A stretch of DNA of 64,000 nt from positions 1 to 64,000 of the forward strand of contig NZ_JABBJF010000016.1 in the NCBI RefSeq assembly GCF_014218705.1, written 5' to 3'. The stretch comes from Kluyvera sichuanensis. Its GTDB lineage: Bacteria; Pseudomonadota; Gammaproteobacteria; Enterobacterales; Enterobacteriaceae. Below the pieces are notes generated by a model, which was not told where the DNA came from, made no database searches, and saw only the letters and a program-made list of their open reading frames with translations. The position numbers and the translations under genes are program-made. Shown piece after piece: positions 62,236 to 64,000 of the stretch. Each line of letters opens with the position of its first letter. Position 1 is the first letter of the stretch.

Positions 62236-63629
62236 TAGAAGAAGTATTTAAAGCGAACGCGCGCACCGTAGCGATCGTCAGAACCATCGCCGTTGTAACC
62301 GTCGCCATCGCTGTTCAGGATGGAGTAGTAAGCGCCAAGATAGATATTAAAGTTCTGCATATCCATCACGTTAGCAAACTGGTAGGACGCATGAATGGTG
62401 TGGATATCGTAGGTGCCTTCATCGTTGATCCAGCAGTCTTTGTCGCAGACCACACCGGAAAAATCGTCAATCTTGTTATGCGCGTAGATATAGCCCAGCT
62501 CGAAACGCTTCCACAGCACGTTCGCCGCTGCGGTAAAGTCTTGTTCGTTGTTCGCATCCAGATAAGCCGTATTGAGGTTAACCACCACGCCATTATCCGG
62601 ATCGCTCTTCAGGCCGTTCCACGTCATGGTCATACCGTAACCGGTGCGGTCAGACTGGTCGACAAACTCGCCTTTCTTATTGGTATAGCCGTACGCATTG
62701 TTGACGACGTTGCTTTCCATCGCCGCCGACACCGTAAACTCATCCGTTGGCGACCAGGCGATAATCGGGCGCAGATAGGCCACGTTCTTCTGCTGTTCCA
62801 GGCTACGACCATGGTAATCGCCATCGTTGTAGAGCGAGGTACCGTCTTCCAGCAGGGTGTTTAATTCGAAATACCAGTTATCTATCTGCTTGCTCATCAG
62901 GAAGCTGCCGCCGGAATCAGAACGACCGCGACCTTCTTTCATCATATAGATATAGCCGCTGCCGTCATCGTAGAGGTCGTTAGCGGTATTACCCGAGTGC
63001 TCAACAAACGTATCCTGATTTAATGGGAACATATCATAGGCTTCAAAACGACCCACTTTAATTTTCCAGTCATCTTCTTTACCAAAGAAGAACGCCGCAT
63101 CATCAATATTCACCGTCCCGGAAAGATCGCCCAGCGGCTGCGCGGAGAAACCGGCAAAGTAGCCGTTATTCAGCTTACGCATACCGTCAAATCCCAGCAG
63201 AATGCGTCCGTTGACGTCCCATTTCTCATTGCTCGGATCGCCGTCGTAGTTGGGGTTGGTCATGGCGAGTAAGCCGTGCTTACTTTCCGCATCCATATTA
63301 AATTCTACGTCGCCGTAAATTTTCAGATCGCCGTAGCCGGAAAGAATAAGATTAGGTTTATTGGCATTGATGTGAGTCTCTTCGGCCGAAGCCTGACCGT
63401 TCACCGGCGTATTGCCCTGTGCAGCCTTAATCTCGTTGATTTCAGCAGCCTGCTGAACGCGCAGCGTTTCAACCTGCTGTTCTGCTTTTGCTGCGCGATT
63501 CTCTGCTGCTTCCAGACGTGATTCTAACTGCGCCAGCCTTTGCTCTAACGTCATGTTCGTTGTTTTCGCAAAACCGGTATTGGCCACCAGCAATAATCCT
63601 ATTGCCAGCGAGAGCGTCGATTTCTTCAT
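62235..63629 (-). CDS. Carbohydrate outer-membrane porin, RafY-like
   Basis: 464 aa. Signal peptide to about residue 21 (NTGFA), then a coiled-coil segment (MTLEQRLAQLESRLEAAENR, about 25-65), a low-complexity linker, and an aromatic/Asp-rich beta-barrel that ends with Phe (VRFKYFF). VNGRILLGFDGMRKL and GYGDLKIYGDVEF recall the RafY glycoporin group; the identification rests on recall and overall plan. A pair of Cys in CDKDC may form a loop disulfide. Start ATG 63629 with AAGGAAAG. Convergent with the rha run; a rhamnoside role is possible but not shown. Confidence 0.7.
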   Translation of the reverse strand: MKKSTLSLAIGLLLVANTGFAKTTNMTLEQRLAQLESRLEAAENRAAKAEQQVETLRVQQAAEINEIKAAQGNTPVNGQASAEETHINANKPNLILSGYGDLKIYGDVEFNMDAESKHGLLAMTNPNYDGDPSNEKWDVNGRILLGFDGMRKLNNGYFAGFSAQPLGDLSGTVNIDDAAFFFGKEDDWKIKVGRFEAYDMFPLNQDTFVEHSGNTANDLYDDGSGYIYMMKEGRGRSDSGGSFLMSKQIDNWYFELNTLLEDGTSLYNDGDYHGRSLEQQKNVAYLRPIIAWSPTDEFTVSAAMESNVVNNAYGYTNKKGEFVDQSDRTGYGMTMTWNGLKSDPDNGVVVNLNTAYLDANNEQDFTAAANVLWKRFELGYIYAHNKIDDFSGVVCDKDCWINDEGTYDIHTIHASYQFANVMDMQNFNIYLGAYYSILNSDGDGYNGDGSDDRYGARVRFKYFF

Positions 63630-64000
63630 TATTTGCTTTCCTTGAAATAAAGAATATCCCGAAAAATCAAAATACGATTTTTGGTGTTTTATAACGACCA
63701 TGAATGTATTTTTATTATTCATTTGTCGGTAGAAATCGCCAGTTACGTACGGACACATTTCATAACAAGCACCAAAGACACTAGCTAATATATTTTAGCC
63801 GGTAAACATCTCTAATTTTAAGATCGTGAGCGAGGTAACACGGTAGAGAAAGAAAAGAGAAGGGTGAGCAATATATATAATTAGGAATTATTACGGTAAA
63901 TAAACAATAAAATTATAATATTAGCTTTGGGATATAAATATAAAAATACGCGCAGTAATTAATATATCACTGCGCGCCTCTACGATCAGTTCTGCTCGGC
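63630..64000 (-). other. AT-rich region upstream of the porin, with the edge of a further gene
   Basis: About 370 bp, strongly AT-rich from 63780 to 63960, with no good ORF. It must hold the porin promoter. At the right end GCGCAGT/ACTGCGC (about 63951-63975) is a hairpin that on the minus strand is followed by TATTTTT and preceded by in-frame codons for A-E-Q-N-stop (64000-63986). That looks like the end and terminator of another leftward gene outside the window. Confidence 0.4.

Overview
The window is chromosomal DNA from a member of the Enterobacteriaceae. Nearly every protein can be read against its Escherichia coli counterpart at near-full length, and gene order follows the E. coli rrnB-to-rhaD segment in inverted orientation. 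Several features point to a relative in the Klebsiella/Enterobacter part of the family rather than E. coli itself: an ABC-type rhamnose transporter instead of the RhaT symporter, no pflDC in the frw locus, no yijE/yijF, and C/G-rich palindromic repeats that look like 'ccctcaccc...gggtgaggg'. Genus assignment is inference; the 16S gene lies just outside the left edge.

Layout. 1-310: tandem rrn promoters P1 and P2 and the leader with boxA, firing leftwards out of the window. 311-5487: murI, btuB with its cobalamin riboswitch, trmA, yijD, fabR. 5688-8198: sthA, oxyR and the divergent OxyS RNA. 8297-12876: argH, argB, argC and divergent argE around paired ARG boxes. 13188-16844: ppc and yijO. 16831-23298: the fructose-like PTS locus, frwD-frwB-frwC divergent from frwA-fsaB-gldA. 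23439-26788: katG and metF. 27241-29846: an inserted maltose/glucose-type PTS IICB gene and a LacI-family regulator, sitting between metF and metL. 29887-34060: metL, metB, metJ. 34123-34582: a candidate 26-codon gene, then rpmE. 34780-42764: priA, cytR, ftsN, hslVU, menA, rraA. 42847-48617: pfkA, fieF, a HigB/HigA-type toxin-antitoxin pair, cpxP (with CpxQ RNA in its 3' end), cpxRA. 48659-50020: yiiM, sodA. 50179-62122: the rhamnose locus. 62235-63629: a RafY-like sugar porin, then an AT-rich upstream region.

How it works together. The right end is a complete rhamnose programme. RhaS/RhaR activate a long run of co-oriented genes carrying kinase, isomerase, aldolase, a four-gene CUT2 ABC importer, a lactaldehyde reductase and the mutarotase, so uptake and conversion to DHAP plus 1,2-propanediol are encoded together. 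Several intergenic gaps carry palindromic repeats. The frw/fsaB/gldA block couples PTS uptake to dihydroxyacetone and glycerol metabolism. OxyR, OxyS, katG and sodA form oxidative-stress neighbours. The MetJ regulon (metBL, metF, metJ) is intact with recognisable MET boxes despite the PTS insertion.

The least explained elements are the small gene with its own promoter and CRP-like site between metJ and rpmE, the orphan PTS/LacI pair with two abutting palindromes centred on AACGTT, the long inverted repeats between frwC and frwA, the direct rraA-pfkA junction (E. coli has about a dozen genes there, including tpiA, glpFK and fpr), and a SD-bearing six-codon mini-ORF next to a hairpin between katG and metF. 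Nothing in the window is a CRISPR array, prophage, IS element or secretion cluster.
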